From Helcococcus massiliensis (GTDB lineage: Bacteria; Bacillota; Clostridia; Tissierellales; Peptoniphilaceae): a DNA stretch of 64,000 nucleotides. The notes beneath the pieces are model-generated. The model was not told the origin of the DNA, did no database searches, and saw only the letters and a list, made by a program, of their open reading frames with translations. Below, one piece after another: positions 54,126-62,952 of the stretch. How positions within the stretch are numbered: the first letter of the stretch is position 1; every line of letters begins with the position of its first letter. The stretch lies in the NCBI RefSeq assembly GCF_900258485.1, contig NZ_OGVE01000001.1:301321-365320 (forward strand). The letters run 5' to 3'. The translations under genes were made by a program, and so were the position numbers.

Positions 54126-57100
54126 TTAAATACTTTTTACCTCACCCTTATTCTCTAACACTAAAAATATCATGGTGGCTAAAGTTAACATACTTGCATA
54201 AACTCTTATACCAAAATCTCCAGTCTTAGGATTTTCTACAGGTTTCTTATTTACCTTAACTGTTTGGTTTTTGTCGTTTATATCTTTATGGTCGATTAAT
54301 AGATTCCCTTCCATATCATACAATTCTTCAAAGACTACAAGTTCACTTCCACCTAGTTTACTTGTATCAATTTCAAATTCAACATCAATTGATCCATTCT
54401 TACTTTCTGGTGTGAATGTTACTTCTTTTCTTTCAGTAATAGCTTTGCCATTAGCTTTTCTTACTACATAAGCTACTAACTTGTATTCTCTTCCTGGAAT
54501 TAAATCTTCATATTTGAAGGTATCTATTAATTTATGAACCTTACCTTCATAAACTCCTTTTGAATCATCTTCCCATTTAGCATAGGTTTTACCCTTAGGA
54601 TCTGTAATTTTTACTGTTTGCCCTTCATCTTCTATATCATGGTGAATTGCAATCTGTCTACCTTCCCTATAAAGTGTTTCAAAGACTACTATTTCTTTTC
54701 CTCTTAAAAGACTTGCATCTACTTCAAATACTAAACCTACTTCACCATCTCTTTCTTCTGGAGTGAATCTCAAGCTTGATTTTATCATCTTTCCATCTTT
54801 ATCTAAGACTTCTTTATTTGTTTCCTTATCCATTAAATGACCTACTAGTTCATATTCTTTACCTATGATAAGTCCTTTGTATTTAACAATGTCTACTATT
54901 TCAATCTTTTTACTTGGATTAATTTCTTTTTCACCAGTCTTATTGTCTTTTGCAGTTGTTTCAATTTCTGGTATTCTTTCATTTTCTGTTGTAGCTTTAA
55001 CTACTTCTTCATGGTCTTTATCAGTCAAATCAAATTCATGTTTTTTACCATCTAGTAAATATCCTTTTGGTGATTCAATTTCAACTAAGTAATATTTACC
55101 TCTCGCAAGATCTTTAACTTCAAATCTACCATCTTTATCAGTTACATATTCACCAACGGTTGTTTCACCTTTAGCTTCATCTACTGCAACTAACCTATAT
55201 TTTGCTCCAGCTACAGGAATTTGATCTTCACCAATTGTTCCCATTTCAACCTTTAAGATTGATAAGCCGACTTTCTTAAGTTTGTTTTCAATCTTTGTAC
55301 TTACCTTGTTATTGTCTTTACTTTGTGTACTTGAAAAATCAAATGATACATCATTATTTCTTTCATCTAAAATATAGTTATCATCTACATTTAATTCTCT
55401 TACATAGAATTTTCCATCTATTGTAATATTCTTAAATGAACCCTTAACTACTCTTGATACACTTTCTTCATTTTCTTTAATATCATTTACATTTACAGTC
55501 ATCTTTTGAATTAATGTGTCTTTCTTAATTGTTACACCATTTTCTGTGTAATCTTCTTTTAAGAATAAACCAAATTTAGCTTTTGGATTAAATGTAAAAT
55601 GTTTACTACCTTCAAATTCTTTTACAACTTCAAATTCAACTTCGTTTCTTTCGTTGAACTTTCTTTCTGTTTTTGAATCTACTTTAACCTGTGATTCTTG
55701 TGGTGTAAATTCTATTTCATATTCTTTTTGATCTAATACATATTTTGAATTTAATTCTACTTCTTTAAGTATATATTTACCTAAAGCAATATCACCGGTC
55801 ACAACTTTGTCTTTTCCATTTGTAATAATTTCTTTAACCACATCACCCTTTGAATGAAGTTTTGTTTGCCCATCAAATGATATAATATCTTCATTTGCAA
55901 TTAAGTGCCATTTTGTATTTGCTAAGTAATCTTCTTCAAATACTAAGTTTGTTAGACCATTTTCTGCTGTAGTTCCTTTTAAGATATTTGCTTTCTTTTC
56001 AAGTACTAGTTCACCTTTTTGAGGTGTATTATTTACTTGTTGAATTGAAATTTTTGTATTGTCATCTTTGATTTCAATCTTTAGATCTTCGCCATTTGGA
56101 TCTAAGAAATATCCTTTTGGTGCTTTTATTTCTCTAATATAGTATGTGCCATTTTTTACCCTATTTGGTAATTGAACCATACCTTTTTCATTTGTTACAA
56201 ACTCTGTTAAAGTTTGTGTTTCTGGATAATGAATATCTTGGTGAATTTCTTCTTTATTTTCATCTAGTAATTTGAATGTTACACCCTTTTGTAAGATTTC
56301 TTTTCCAGTTTCTTCGTCAATTTTAACGATTTGTAAGTATTTTAGATTTTGGTAATTTTCAAGATTATATTGATATTCCTTAAAATCTCCTTCAATATCT
56401 ACATAAAAATCTTCTACATTAATTAATCCCGGTGCCTTTGTTACTTGGCTTACTCTATATCTACCTTGTTCTAAATATTTACTTGTTGCCCTACCAAATG
56501 AATCTGTTGTAAATGAATCAACTTTTTCATTTTTTGAATTAAATACATCAAATGTAATATTAGCTTCTGGTCTTCTCTTTCCTGATTGAGTAGCTTCTTC
56601 TTCACCTTTTTCTCCATCAGCATGTTTTGTTAATGAGATTCTTCCATATTCTGCTAATTCATTTGTATAAACACTTGGATTATCTTTCTTTTCTAAGTTA
56701 ACTTCTCTTTCAACTACCTTATCAAATGTCCTATATTTTTCTCCATTTGCATTTATTCTATTTAAGGTATTTAGATCTTCAATTTTTTCATTTAATAAAT
56801 CTAATAAGGCTTTAGCATTTGTTTTAGTTTGAACTACATTTTCTGTATATTCATTTCCTGAATTGTCTTCCCTGCCTTCTACTCTTACAGCTACTGGATT
56901 TAAGCTATATCCTTTTGAAGGTGTTTTTTCTACAATGTCATAAATACCTAATTCTAATTCATCTACTAAAACTTTACCATCTTTATCAGTTTCAACTGTT
57001 TTTACTACATCACCTGCTTTTAGATCTTTATCTACACTTTCAACCACGATTACATCATAAATAGCTTTTTCTAAAGAACCTTCCAGGTGAGCTACCTTAT

Positions 57101-58454
57101 TTACAAGATCTTCTTTTTGTAAAGTAAATCTCATCTTTTGACTTTCATTAGTTTGAGTTGGTGCATTAAATGTTAATACAGATGCTCCACCTTCTTCTTT
57201 TAATTGTCTAATGTGTAGGGTATCATCTAGGACATATCCATTAGGTGACTTGGTTTCTTGGATAGTATATGTTCCTATATATCCTGCTGTTCTACCATTT
57301 TCATCTTTTGGTATTTCATCTCCACCAATTTTATATAAATCATTTAATGCTAAAACTCCTGCAACTCCGTTTGGTGCTGTGGCTGTTTTTAATGTCCATG
57401 TGTACTTAGGTGTTAATCCTGTTACATCACTTACTAATTCTTCATAATATTTTACTTCAAATTCAGCGTCATTAAGACCTTCACCCTTTGTATCTGTCTT
57501 TTTAAGCATTAATGATAGAGGGTCTGTTTTTGGTTTATCCTTTACTGTAAATGTTTGACCTTCTCCACTTAATTCTACCTTGTATATACCATCTTTATTT
57601 GCTCCACCAAAATCATCTAGTAAATATCCTTTTGGTGCTTTTTGTTCTCTTACATAGTAGGTTCCTTCTTCTAATTCTAAGGTATTTGTATCTCCATTTG
57701 AATCACTTGTAAATGTTCCTACTCTATTTGAATCTTTTGTTGCATCTAATTCACTAGTATATATTCCGTATTCTGCTCCAGCTAATGAATAGTTTGGGTT
57801 ATCTTTCACATAATCCGGATTTGTTGATTCTTTTTTAAGTGATAACTTACTTTCTGTTTCTTTTTCAAAGTCCCAACCTATCATTCTTTGAAGTATGCTA
57901 TTTTTAGCTGGGTGATACTCGTAAACCTTAGCCCCTTTAAACACGGATGCATTAGGGTTTTTATTATAGGCTGATAAAAACGATTCATATCTTTCTTGGT
58001 AATTTGAATGTAAATTAATTTGACCAAGTAGTGTCCAAACTATAGCTTGGATTGCATCGTTACTATAGTTGTTGTTTTCTGCATAAGCTATAAAAGGTGC
58101 TATTTTTGAGTTTTTAGTAAATTCTCCAACTATTTTGTACTCTCTAGAAACTCCAACACTAGCTTCTATACAAATGTATTTCTTACCATCGTTTCCTTCA
58201 TGTATAGTATAAAATCTTCTACTTCCTACAGCTGTCCCCTCTTTAGAATTAGGGTCTGGGTAAGCATTTGGTCTTATCTGATTCACAGGTATTTTTAACG
58301 TTCCAAGAACTTCCCCTCTATCCTTATTTGTTATCCTTACAAGATTACTTGCTGCATGTGCATCAGAAGGAATCCCTAAACTAATTCCACCCAAGACCAT
58401 TATAAATGCCAAAAACGCACTTATAAGTCTTCTAAATTTAATTTTTTTCTCCAT
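54126..58454 (-). CDS. Cell-wall-anchored thioester/SpaA/T-Q-ester adhesin
   Basis: 1442 residues. Signal peptide (1-35, cleaved after DAHAA). A thioester domain (about 65-190) has Cys in KKYICIEAS and Gln in DAIQAIVWTLLGQ, which in such domains form a Cys-Gln thioester that binds host surfaces covalently. A long stalk of SpaA/Cna-B-like domains follows, marked by repeated GxYYVREQKAPKGYLLD-type ends, with Lys/Asn/Glu for isopeptide bonds. Two VaFE/T-Q ester domains (about 1165-1280 and 1290-1400) have Gln in EDEGQTVKI and NDKNQTVKV. The C-terminus is NPKTGD, a hydrophobic segment and a short charged tail, a variant LPxTG signal. No sortase lies in the window. Confidence 0.9.
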   Translation of the reverse strand: MEKKIKFRRLISAFLAFIMVLGGISLGIPSDAHAASNLVRITNKDRGEVLGTLKIPVNQIRPNAYPDPNSKEGTAVGSRRFYTIHEGNDGKKYICIEASVGVSREYKIVGEFTKNSKIAPFIAYAENNNYSNDAIQAIVWTLLGQINLHSNYQERYESFLSAYNKNPNASVFKGAKVYEYHPAKNSILQRMIGWDFEKETESKLSLKKESTNPDYVKDNPNYSLAGAEYGIYTSELDATKDSNRVGTFTSDSNGDTNTLELEEGTYYVREQKAPKGYLLDDFGGANKDGIYKVELSGEGQTFTVKDKPKTDPLSLMLKKTDTKGEGLNDAEFEVKYYEELVSDVTGLTPKYTWTLKTATAPNGVAGVLALNDLYKIGGDEIPKDENGRTAGYIGTYTIQETKSPNGYVLDDTLHIRQLKEEGGASVLTFNAPTQTNESQKMRFTLQKEDLVNKVAHLEGSLEKAIYDVIVVESVDKDLKAGDVVKTVETDKDGKVLVDELELGIYDIVEKTPSKGYSLNPVAVRVEGREDNSGNEYTENVVQTKTNAKALLDLLNEKIEDLNTLNRINANGEKYRTFDKVVEREVNLEKKDNPSVYTNELAEYGRISLTKHADGEKGEEEATQSGKRRPEANITFDVFNSKNEKVDSFTTDSFGRATSKYLEQGRYRVSQVTKAPGLINVEDFYVDIEGDFKEYQYNLENYQNLKYLQIVKIDEETGKEILQKGVTFKLLDENKEEIHQDIHYPETQTLTEFVTNEKGMVQLPNRVKNGTYYIREIKAPKGYFLDPNGEDLKIEIKDDNTKISIQQVNNTPQKGELVLEKKANILKGTTAENGLTNLVFEEDYLANTKWHLIANEDIISFDGQTKLHSKGDVVKEIITNGKDKVVTGDIALGKYILKEVELNSKYVLDQKEYEIEFTPQESQVKVDSKTERKFNERNEVEFEVVKEFEGSKHFTFNPKAKFGLFLKEDYTENGVTIKKDTLIQKMTVNVNDIKENEESVSRVVKGSFKNITIDGKFYVRELNVDDNYILDERNNDVSFDFSSTQSKDNNKVSTKIENKLKKVGLSILKVEMGTIGEDQIPVAGAKYRLVAVDEAKGETTVGEYVTDKDGRFEVKDLARGKYYLVEIESPKGYLLDGKKHEFDLTDKDHEEVVKATTENERIPEIETTAKDNKTGEKEINPSKKIEIVDIVKYKGLIIGKEYELVGHLMDKETNKEVLDKDGKMIKSSLRFTPEERDGEVGLVFEVDASLLRGKEIVVFETLYREGRQIAIHHDIEDEGQTVKITDPKGKTYAKWEDDSKGVYEGKVHKLIDTFKYEDLIPGREYKLVAYVVRKANGKAITERKEVTFTPESKNGSIDVEFEIDTSKLGGSELVVFEELYDMEGNLLIDHKDINDKNQTVKVNKKPVENPKTGDFGIRVYASMLTLATMIFLVLENKGEVKSI

Positions 58455-58511
58455 TTATTTCTCCTCTTTAATTTATATTTTTTCCTTTCTATTCTATTTT
58501 TAAATATCAAG

Positions 58512-58556
58512 TTAGCCATACTCGATATTTTTTAGTTTTCTAAGTTTTTTAATCAT
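58512..58556 (-). CDS. Possible leader peptide upstream of the adhesin
   Basis: A 14-codon frame (MIKKLRKLKNIEYG) with a well placed GGAG site lies in the 5' region of the adhesin gene. Its 3' half overlaps an imperfect 10-bp inverted repeat AAATATCGAG…CTTGATATTT. It could be a regulatory leader peptide or simply chance; there is no other support. Confidence 0.25.
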   Translation of the reverse strand: MIKKLRKLKNIEYG

Positions 58557-58576
58557 TTTCGCTCCTTTTTTTGCAA

Positions 58577-58610
58577 TAAAAAAAGAGATAGATTTATCTA
58601 TCTATCTCTT
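58577..58610 (-). terminator. Terminator after the first G5 gene
   Basis: AAGAGATAGAT (58600-58610 side) pairs with ATCTATCTCTT (58583-58593), followed by a run of T on the minus strand. It separates the G5 genes from the adhesin. Confidence 0.85.
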
Positions 58611-58635
58611 GCTTATGTTCATGGTAAACTTTAGT

Positions 58636-59766
58636 TTATTGCCATGCCCATTTTTCTTCTTGAACTACTACATTTTCTGTTTTTGTTTCGTATCCTAATA
58701 TCTCATTTGTTTTTATTTTTTCTGATTCTGCTGTACCCCAATTACCTAAAATACCATTATTTATAAAGTAATCTTCTGCTTCACCTGCTGAATAAAAATA
58801 TTTCTTTTCACCAGTTAAGTCATTATGAACAAACCATCTTTCTTTACCAATTATTCTATATACTGGTTTTGATTTATCTTCAACTTCCCTTATTTTAACC
58901 TTTTTATCTTGAATCTTTACATAAGTTTCTATTATTTCATCTTGTGATTTTATGGTCTTTGTATCACTTATATTTCTACTTACTTCTTTTCCGTCTTCAA
59001 GAGTTATTTTATATGTGTTTATTGTTTTACCATTTACACCCTTTTGTTTTACCCTTGTTTTAGCATTTGGTATATTGTGTTTTCTTATTGTTTTATATGG
59101 GATTGTTGTTTCTTTATCCTCATACTTATAACTTACTTCCTTATTTTGTTTTGCTTTGTTGTTATTATTTGTATCTGATTTCTTTTCTTCTTTAGTTTCA
59201 GTTTTTTTATTTGAGCTAGTATCTTTATGCTTATCAGTACTTGATTCTTTCTTTTCTATTTCTTTTATTTCTTCTTTTGCTTTTGTTTTCACATTTTTAT
59301 CAAGCTTTGATGAGCTTTCAACTCTTTTTGATACTTTTTTATTTACTATGTTTTTTAAACTATTTTTATCAAGTTTTTCCTTTTTACTTACACTTAATAA
59401 AATATTTTCTTTAGCCTTTTCTATTTCTTTTTCTTGGTCTTCTTTACTTAAGCCTTGATTTTCTATTTTTTTGATTTCTTCTTCGATTTCTTTATTTATT
59501 TCTTTTTCAAGTTCTTTCGATACTTCTAAATTCGTTTCTTTTACAGTTTCTTTTTTAGTTTCTTTTGCACTTTCAATCGTAACTTTTCCTCTATCTTTAT
59601 TATCATTTTTTAATGCTAAGCTAATTGCTCCAGCTGATAAAGATATAGCTAAAAGTCCTATCAATGAATATTTAACTATCTTTTTGTTGTCTGTAGAAAA
59701 AGCCTTTGCTTTATTTTCTTTTCTTTCTTCGTTAACTTTATTTTGATCTATTTTTTTTCTTGCCAT
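58636..59766 (-). CDS. Membrane-anchored G5-domain protein with coiled-coil stalk
   Basis: 376 residues. A basic N-terminus and single membrane helix (about 30-52, VKYSLIGLLAISLSAGAISLAL) anchor it. A Lys/Glu-rich stalk (60-215) carries little sequence signature. A G5 domain (about 216-290: TTIPYKTIRKHNIPNAKTRV…LEDGKEVSRNISDTKT) follows, then a ~75-residue C-terminal module (KPVYRIIGKERWFVHND … NEILGYETKTENVVVQEEKWAWQ). G5 domains bind N-acetylglucosamine or zinc-linked partners at the cell surface in other proteins. Paralogue of the next gene upstream. Confidence 0.85.
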   Translation of the reverse strand: MARKKIDQNKVNEERKENKAKAFSTDNKKIVKYSLIGLLAISLSAGAISLALKNDNKDRGKVTIESAKETKKETVKETNLEVSKELEKEINKEIEEEIKKIENQGLSKEDQEKEIEKAKENILLSVSKKEKLDKNSLKNIVNKKVSKRVESSSKLDKNVKTKAKEEIKEIEKKESSTDKHKDTSSNKKTETKEEKKSDTNNNNKAKQNKEVSYKYEDKETTIPYKTIRKHNIPNAKTRVKQKGVNGKTINTYKITLEDGKEVSRNISDTKTIKSQDEIIETYVKIQDKKVKIREVEDKSKPVYRIIGKERWFVHNDLTGEKKYFYSAGEAEDYFINNGILGNWGTAESEKIKTNEILGYETKTENVVVQEEKWAWQ

Positions 59767-59841
59767 TTTATTACTCCTATATTTTATTTATGGATTGAAA
59801 ATATAAAATTATAGAAGATCATGGTCTAGATTTTTTCTACA

Positions 59842-60555
59842 CTATTCCCAAACTTCTTTGCCTTTTTCCACTATTTCTTCTTTAATAATTGTCTCATAAC
59901 CTACTATAACTTTATCCTCAGTCTTTATAATATTAACTTCAAGTCCATCATTCTCATACTCTGCCTGTTTAGCTTTAGCTTGATCAAGACTTGTAAACTC
60001 ACCTAAACCTTCTCCATCTTCTGATGCTAATTTATAGACTGTCTTAGTTTCATATATAGGTCTATCCTTATCTTCAACTTCAATTTTTTCTACAACAGGT
60101 TCTTTGTAATCAATTAGAGTCTCTATTATCTTATCTTGTCCTTTTTGAGTCTTTTCATCGACAAGTTTTCTTGATACTTCTACTCCATCTTCGTAGGTTA
60201 TTTCATATGTCTTTTTAATTATAGTATTTATTCCTTCTTGTCTAATCCTAGTCTTCGCATCATTTATATTGTGCTTTCTTATTATTTTAAAAGGAACTTC
60301 TTGACTTTCAGTTATTCTCTTTGTACTTATATTTTTTTCTTTTTTAGTTTCAGTTTCCCTTTGCTTTGTTTCTTTCACAGTTTCTTCTTGAGTTTCTTCT
60401 TTAACCAAACTAATTTCATCTTGAGTTTCTTCATCTATGACAATACGTTTATTTTTGTCTTGTCTTTCAGCATTAATATAAGAAAAAACATTAACTAAAA
60501 CACTTGATATAATCAAGAGAAAAATACTAATTTTAATCAAAATATTTCTTTTCAT
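59842..60555 (-). CDS. Secreted or membrane-anchored G5-domain protein (paralogue)
   Basis: 237 residues. N-terminal hydrophobic segment (about 5-23, ILIKISIFLLIISSVLVNVF), short Glu/Thr/Lys-rich linker, G5 domain (about 85-160, VPFKIIRKHNINDAKTRIRQEGI … YEDGVEVSRKLVDEKTQ) and a C-terminal module like that of the neighbouring gene (RPIYETKTVYKL … DKVIVGYETIIKEEIVEKGKEVWE). It is a shorter sister protein. AGAGGTG site; 75 bases separate the two genes without a terminator, so they may be one transcript. Confidence 0.83.
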   Translation of the reverse strand: MKRNILIKISIFLLIISSVLVNVFSYINAERQDKNKRIVIDEETQDEISLVKEETQEETVKETKQRETETKKEKNISTKRITESQEVPFKIIRKHNINDAKTRIRQEGINTIIKKTYEITYEDGVEVSRKLVDEKTQKGQDKIIETLIDYKEPVVEKIEVEDKDRPIYETKTVYKLASEDGEGLGEFTSLDQAKAKQAEYENDGLEVNIIKTEDKVIVGYETIIKEEIVEKGKEVWE

Positions 60556-60592
60556 GATACACCTCTATTCTTATCCATATTTTACATGAATT

Positions 60593-60811
60593 TTATAGAT
60601 AATGTAAACTTTCTTGATATTTATTTATAGTAGTTTTATATTTATCCTCTACGCTCACTAAATAAAAATGTTTAAATTCTGATATGACATATATATTAAT
60701 AGTTTTATTATTCAAAGATAATCTATAATTTGATCCAACTTTTAAATGAATACCATTTCCATCAGAATGAAAGTATTTAGGGATTCTATTATCAAATTTA
60801 TTCTTTCTCAA
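60593..60811 (-). CDS. Small protein of unknown function, TTG start
   Basis: 72 residues beginning at TTG (an in-frame stop lies immediately before it) with GGTGG eight bases upstream. Sequence is beta-rich (GIHLKVGSNYRLSLNNKTINIYVISEFKHFYLVSVEDKYKT), no membrane segment, no known family. First gene in front of the G5 genes on the same strand, so it may belong to their unit; the non-ATG start leaves some doubt. Confidence 0.5.
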   Translation of the reverse strand: MRKNKFDNRIPKYFHSDGNGIHLKVGSNYRLSLNNKTINIYVISEFKHFYLVSVEDKYKTTINKYQESLHYL

Positions 60812-60997
60812 TTAACCACCACGCATTCTTATGCCTGAGACTATACCCTTGATATAGCCAAATTATTTATTATTTTGTTGTTCTTATTTATATTCAGTAT
60901 AGCAAAAAATAAAAATATAAAACTGTCAACATTATTAAGATATATTAATATTTGCAAATTAATACAAGTATTTATAGTATTTATATAAGGAGTTAAA
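60812..60997. other. Divergent intergenic region with a leader hairpin
   Basis: About 185 bases between divergent genes, very AT-rich. On the minus strand GGCUAUA…UAUAGUC (about 60839-60860) can form a 7-bp hairpin just ahead of the small TTG gene. Plus-strand promoter for the helicase must lie here, but no clear -35/-10 pair stands out; an AAGGAG site precedes the helicase ATG. Confidence 0.4.
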
Positions 60998-62827
60998 ATG
61001 AAATTTTCAAAAGAACAAGAGAAAGCGATAAATCATAAAGATGGCCCCTGTCTAGTTTTAGCTGTACCTGGATCAGGTAAAACTACAGTCCTTTTAGCTA
61101 GAATTAACAAGTTAGTAAAATCAGGTGTTAATCCATCTAAGATACTTGCTATGACTTTTTCCAAGTCGCAAGCTCTAGATATGCAGGCAAGATACGAAAA
61201 AATTTATAAGGATAAATCAGTTAAGTTTTCTACAATCCATTCATTTTCCTATGGTCTAGTAAGGTCTTTTTCTAATAACGCAAGTAAAATTGAACTAATT
61301 GAAGCTTCAAAGACATACAATAAATATCATATTGTAGGTCAAATATTTTATAAAATAAAAAAAAGAAAAATTAGTGATGAAGAATTAGATGAATTTTTCA
61401 GGGTTTCTGGCTATATCAAAAACACCCTTATGGATTATGAGTCCTATAAAAAGAAATATGGGCAAGTTTTTTTCAACTTTGAAAAAGTATATATGACTTA
61501 TGAAAGTTTTAAAAAGAAAAACCACCTTATTGACTTTGATGATATGTTACTTGAAGCCTTATCTATTCTTCAAAATAATAAGTCCGCTCTTAATTTTATA
61601 CAAAACAAGTTTGACTACATACAAATAGATGAAGGCCAAGATACCTCATTCGTACAACTAAAAATCATTTCTTTAATAGCTGGAAAGAAAAATAATCTTT
61701 TTATAGTAGCTGATGATGACCAATCCATATATGGTTTTAGAGGTGCATCCTCCGAGCTTTTATTAGACTTTCCTAAGGTATATCCAGATGCCAAAATTTA
61801 CTATATGGAAGATAATTTTAGGTCTAAAGAAAATATTACAAGTGTTGCAAACAAATTAATTAATAACAATAAAAAAAGGTATAAAAAATCTATAAGAACT
61901 ACAAAAGATGAAGGTCCCAAAGTTGATATAAAAAAACATAAAAACACAAGCAATCAAATTGATCATGTTATAAAACACGTCCTAGAAGATATAAAAAATG
62001 GTGAAAGTGTAGCAATATTATATAGAAATAATATATCATCTATAAATTTAATAAATAAATTAAATCAAAATATAGACTTCTATATCAAAGATAGTAAATA
62101 CGCCTTTTACATGCATACAATAATCAAAGATTTAATAAATATAATCAATTTTTCTAAAGATACCTATGATATAGATACTTTTGAAAAAATATATTATAAG
62201 CTCAACTTATATATTAAAAGAGACTTCGTAAATCAAGTTAAAATGATGCCTGCAAAGCAAGATGTAATAGAAAACTTAAAAGAAGTAGATGGTATGAATA
62301 ACTTTTTCTTAAATAATGTCTACGACTTAGGATATTATATGGACAAATTATCAGACTTAAACTTTGATAAAGCTATTAAATATATTCTTTTTAATATGGA
62401 TTACTATGAGTATTTAAAAGAATTTTCTAAGGCAAAGGCTGCTTCAATGGTAAGTTACGATAGAATAATTGATACCCTTTTAAATATTAGTGAAGGGGTA
62501 AAAAGTATTGTTGAATTTGAAAATAAGGTTAATAAGCTAATAAAAAAACAAAAGTCAAAATCTATAACAAATAGTCCACTAACCCTATCGACTATCCATG
62601 GTTCAAAGGGATTAGAATTTGATAATGTTTATCTAATTGACCTTGTAGAAAATGAGTTTCCTTCTTCATACGCAAAAGCAAACGATGAGGATGATAAACA
62701 ACTAGAGGAAGAAAGAAGATTATTTTACGTTGGACTTACTAGAGCAAAAAATAAACTAAGTCTTCATTACCCTGAAAGCCTATATTTAAATAAAGTTGAT
62801 AAGTCTTCATTTATAAATGAGATATGA
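60998..62827 (+). CDS. UvrD/PcrA-type superfamily 1 DNA helicase, compact
   Basis: 609 residues, shorter than PcrA/UvrD (~720-760). All SF1A motifs are present: Walker A AVPGSGKTT (around 26-34), motif Ia AMTFSKSQA, Walker B/motif II QIDEGQDTS, motif III ADDDQSIYGFRGAS, motif IV EDNFRS, motif V STIHGSKGLEFDNVYLIDLVENEFP, motif VI EERRLFYVGLTRAKNKL. It unwinds DNA 3' to 5' with ATP in repair or conflict resolution. The reduced central insert (2B) probably accounts for the small size. Next to an IS element; not obviously part of a defence module. Confidence 0.9.
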   Translation: MKFSKEQEKAINHKDGPCLVLAVPGSGKTTVLLARINKLVKSGVNPSKILAMTFSKSQALDMQARYEKIYKDKSVKFSTIHSFSYGLVRSFSNNASKIELIEASKTYNKYHIVGQIFYKIKKRKISDEELDEFFRVSGYIKNTLMDYESYKKKYGQVFFNFEKVYMTYESFKKKNHLIDFDDMLLEALSILQNNKSALNFIQNKFDYIQIDEGQDTSFVQLKIISLIAGKKNNLFIVADDDQSIYGFRGASSELLLDFPKVYPDAKIYYMEDNFRSKENITSVANKLINNNKKRYKKSIRTTKDEGPKVDIKKHKNTSNQIDHVIKHVLEDIKNGESVAILYRNNISSINLINKLNQNIDFYIKDSKYAFYMHTIIKDLINIINFSKDTYDIDTFEKIYYKLNLYIKRDFVNQVKMMPAKQDVIENLKEVDGMNNFFLNNVYDLGYYMDKLSDLNFDKAIKYILFNMDYYEYLKEFSKAKAASMVSYDRIIDTLLNISEGVKSIVEFENKVNKLIKKQKSKSITNSPLTLSTIHGSKGLEFDNVYLIDLVENEFPSSYAKANDEDDKQLEEERRLFYVGLTRAKNKLSLHYPESLYLNKVDKSSFINEI

Positions 62828-62856
62828 TTAAAACAAAAGAGTTGTTTGGAATTTTG

Positions 62857-62880
62857 AGGTGACCCCAAAAAGTTGGACTT
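62857..62880. repeat. Terminal inverted repeat of an IS3-family (IS150-like) element
   Basis: GAGGTGACCCCAAAAAGTTGGACT lies 29 bases after the helicase stop and matches the TG…ACCCnnAAAAGTTGGAC end style of IS150-like elements. The other end is outside the window, so length and target duplication cannot be determined. Confidence 0.6.
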
Positions 62881-62883
62881 TAT

Positions 62884-62920
62884 ACCAGAGACATTTAGAA
62901 GTATTTGTCTCTGGTTTTTT
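62884..62920 (+). terminator. Inward-facing terminator inside the IS end
   Basis: ACCAGAGACA (62884-62893) pairs with TGTCTCTGGT (62906-62915), followed by TTTTTT on the plus strand. It would stop helicase transcription from entering the element in antisense. Confidence 0.7.
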
Positions 62921-62952
62921 GTCCTTAATATTTCCCTTAAGAGAAATCGCAG

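Noticed and set aside
59156..59746. Plus-strand Ser/Phe-rich frames opposite the G5 genes
   Set aside because: They are the complement of Lys/Glu-rich coding sequence, which always yields Phe/Ser-rich antisense frames.
60998..62827. Anti-phage defence helicase module
   Set aside because: The helicase has no nuclease, methylase or other defence neighbour; motifs are those of ordinary UvrD/PcrA enzymes.
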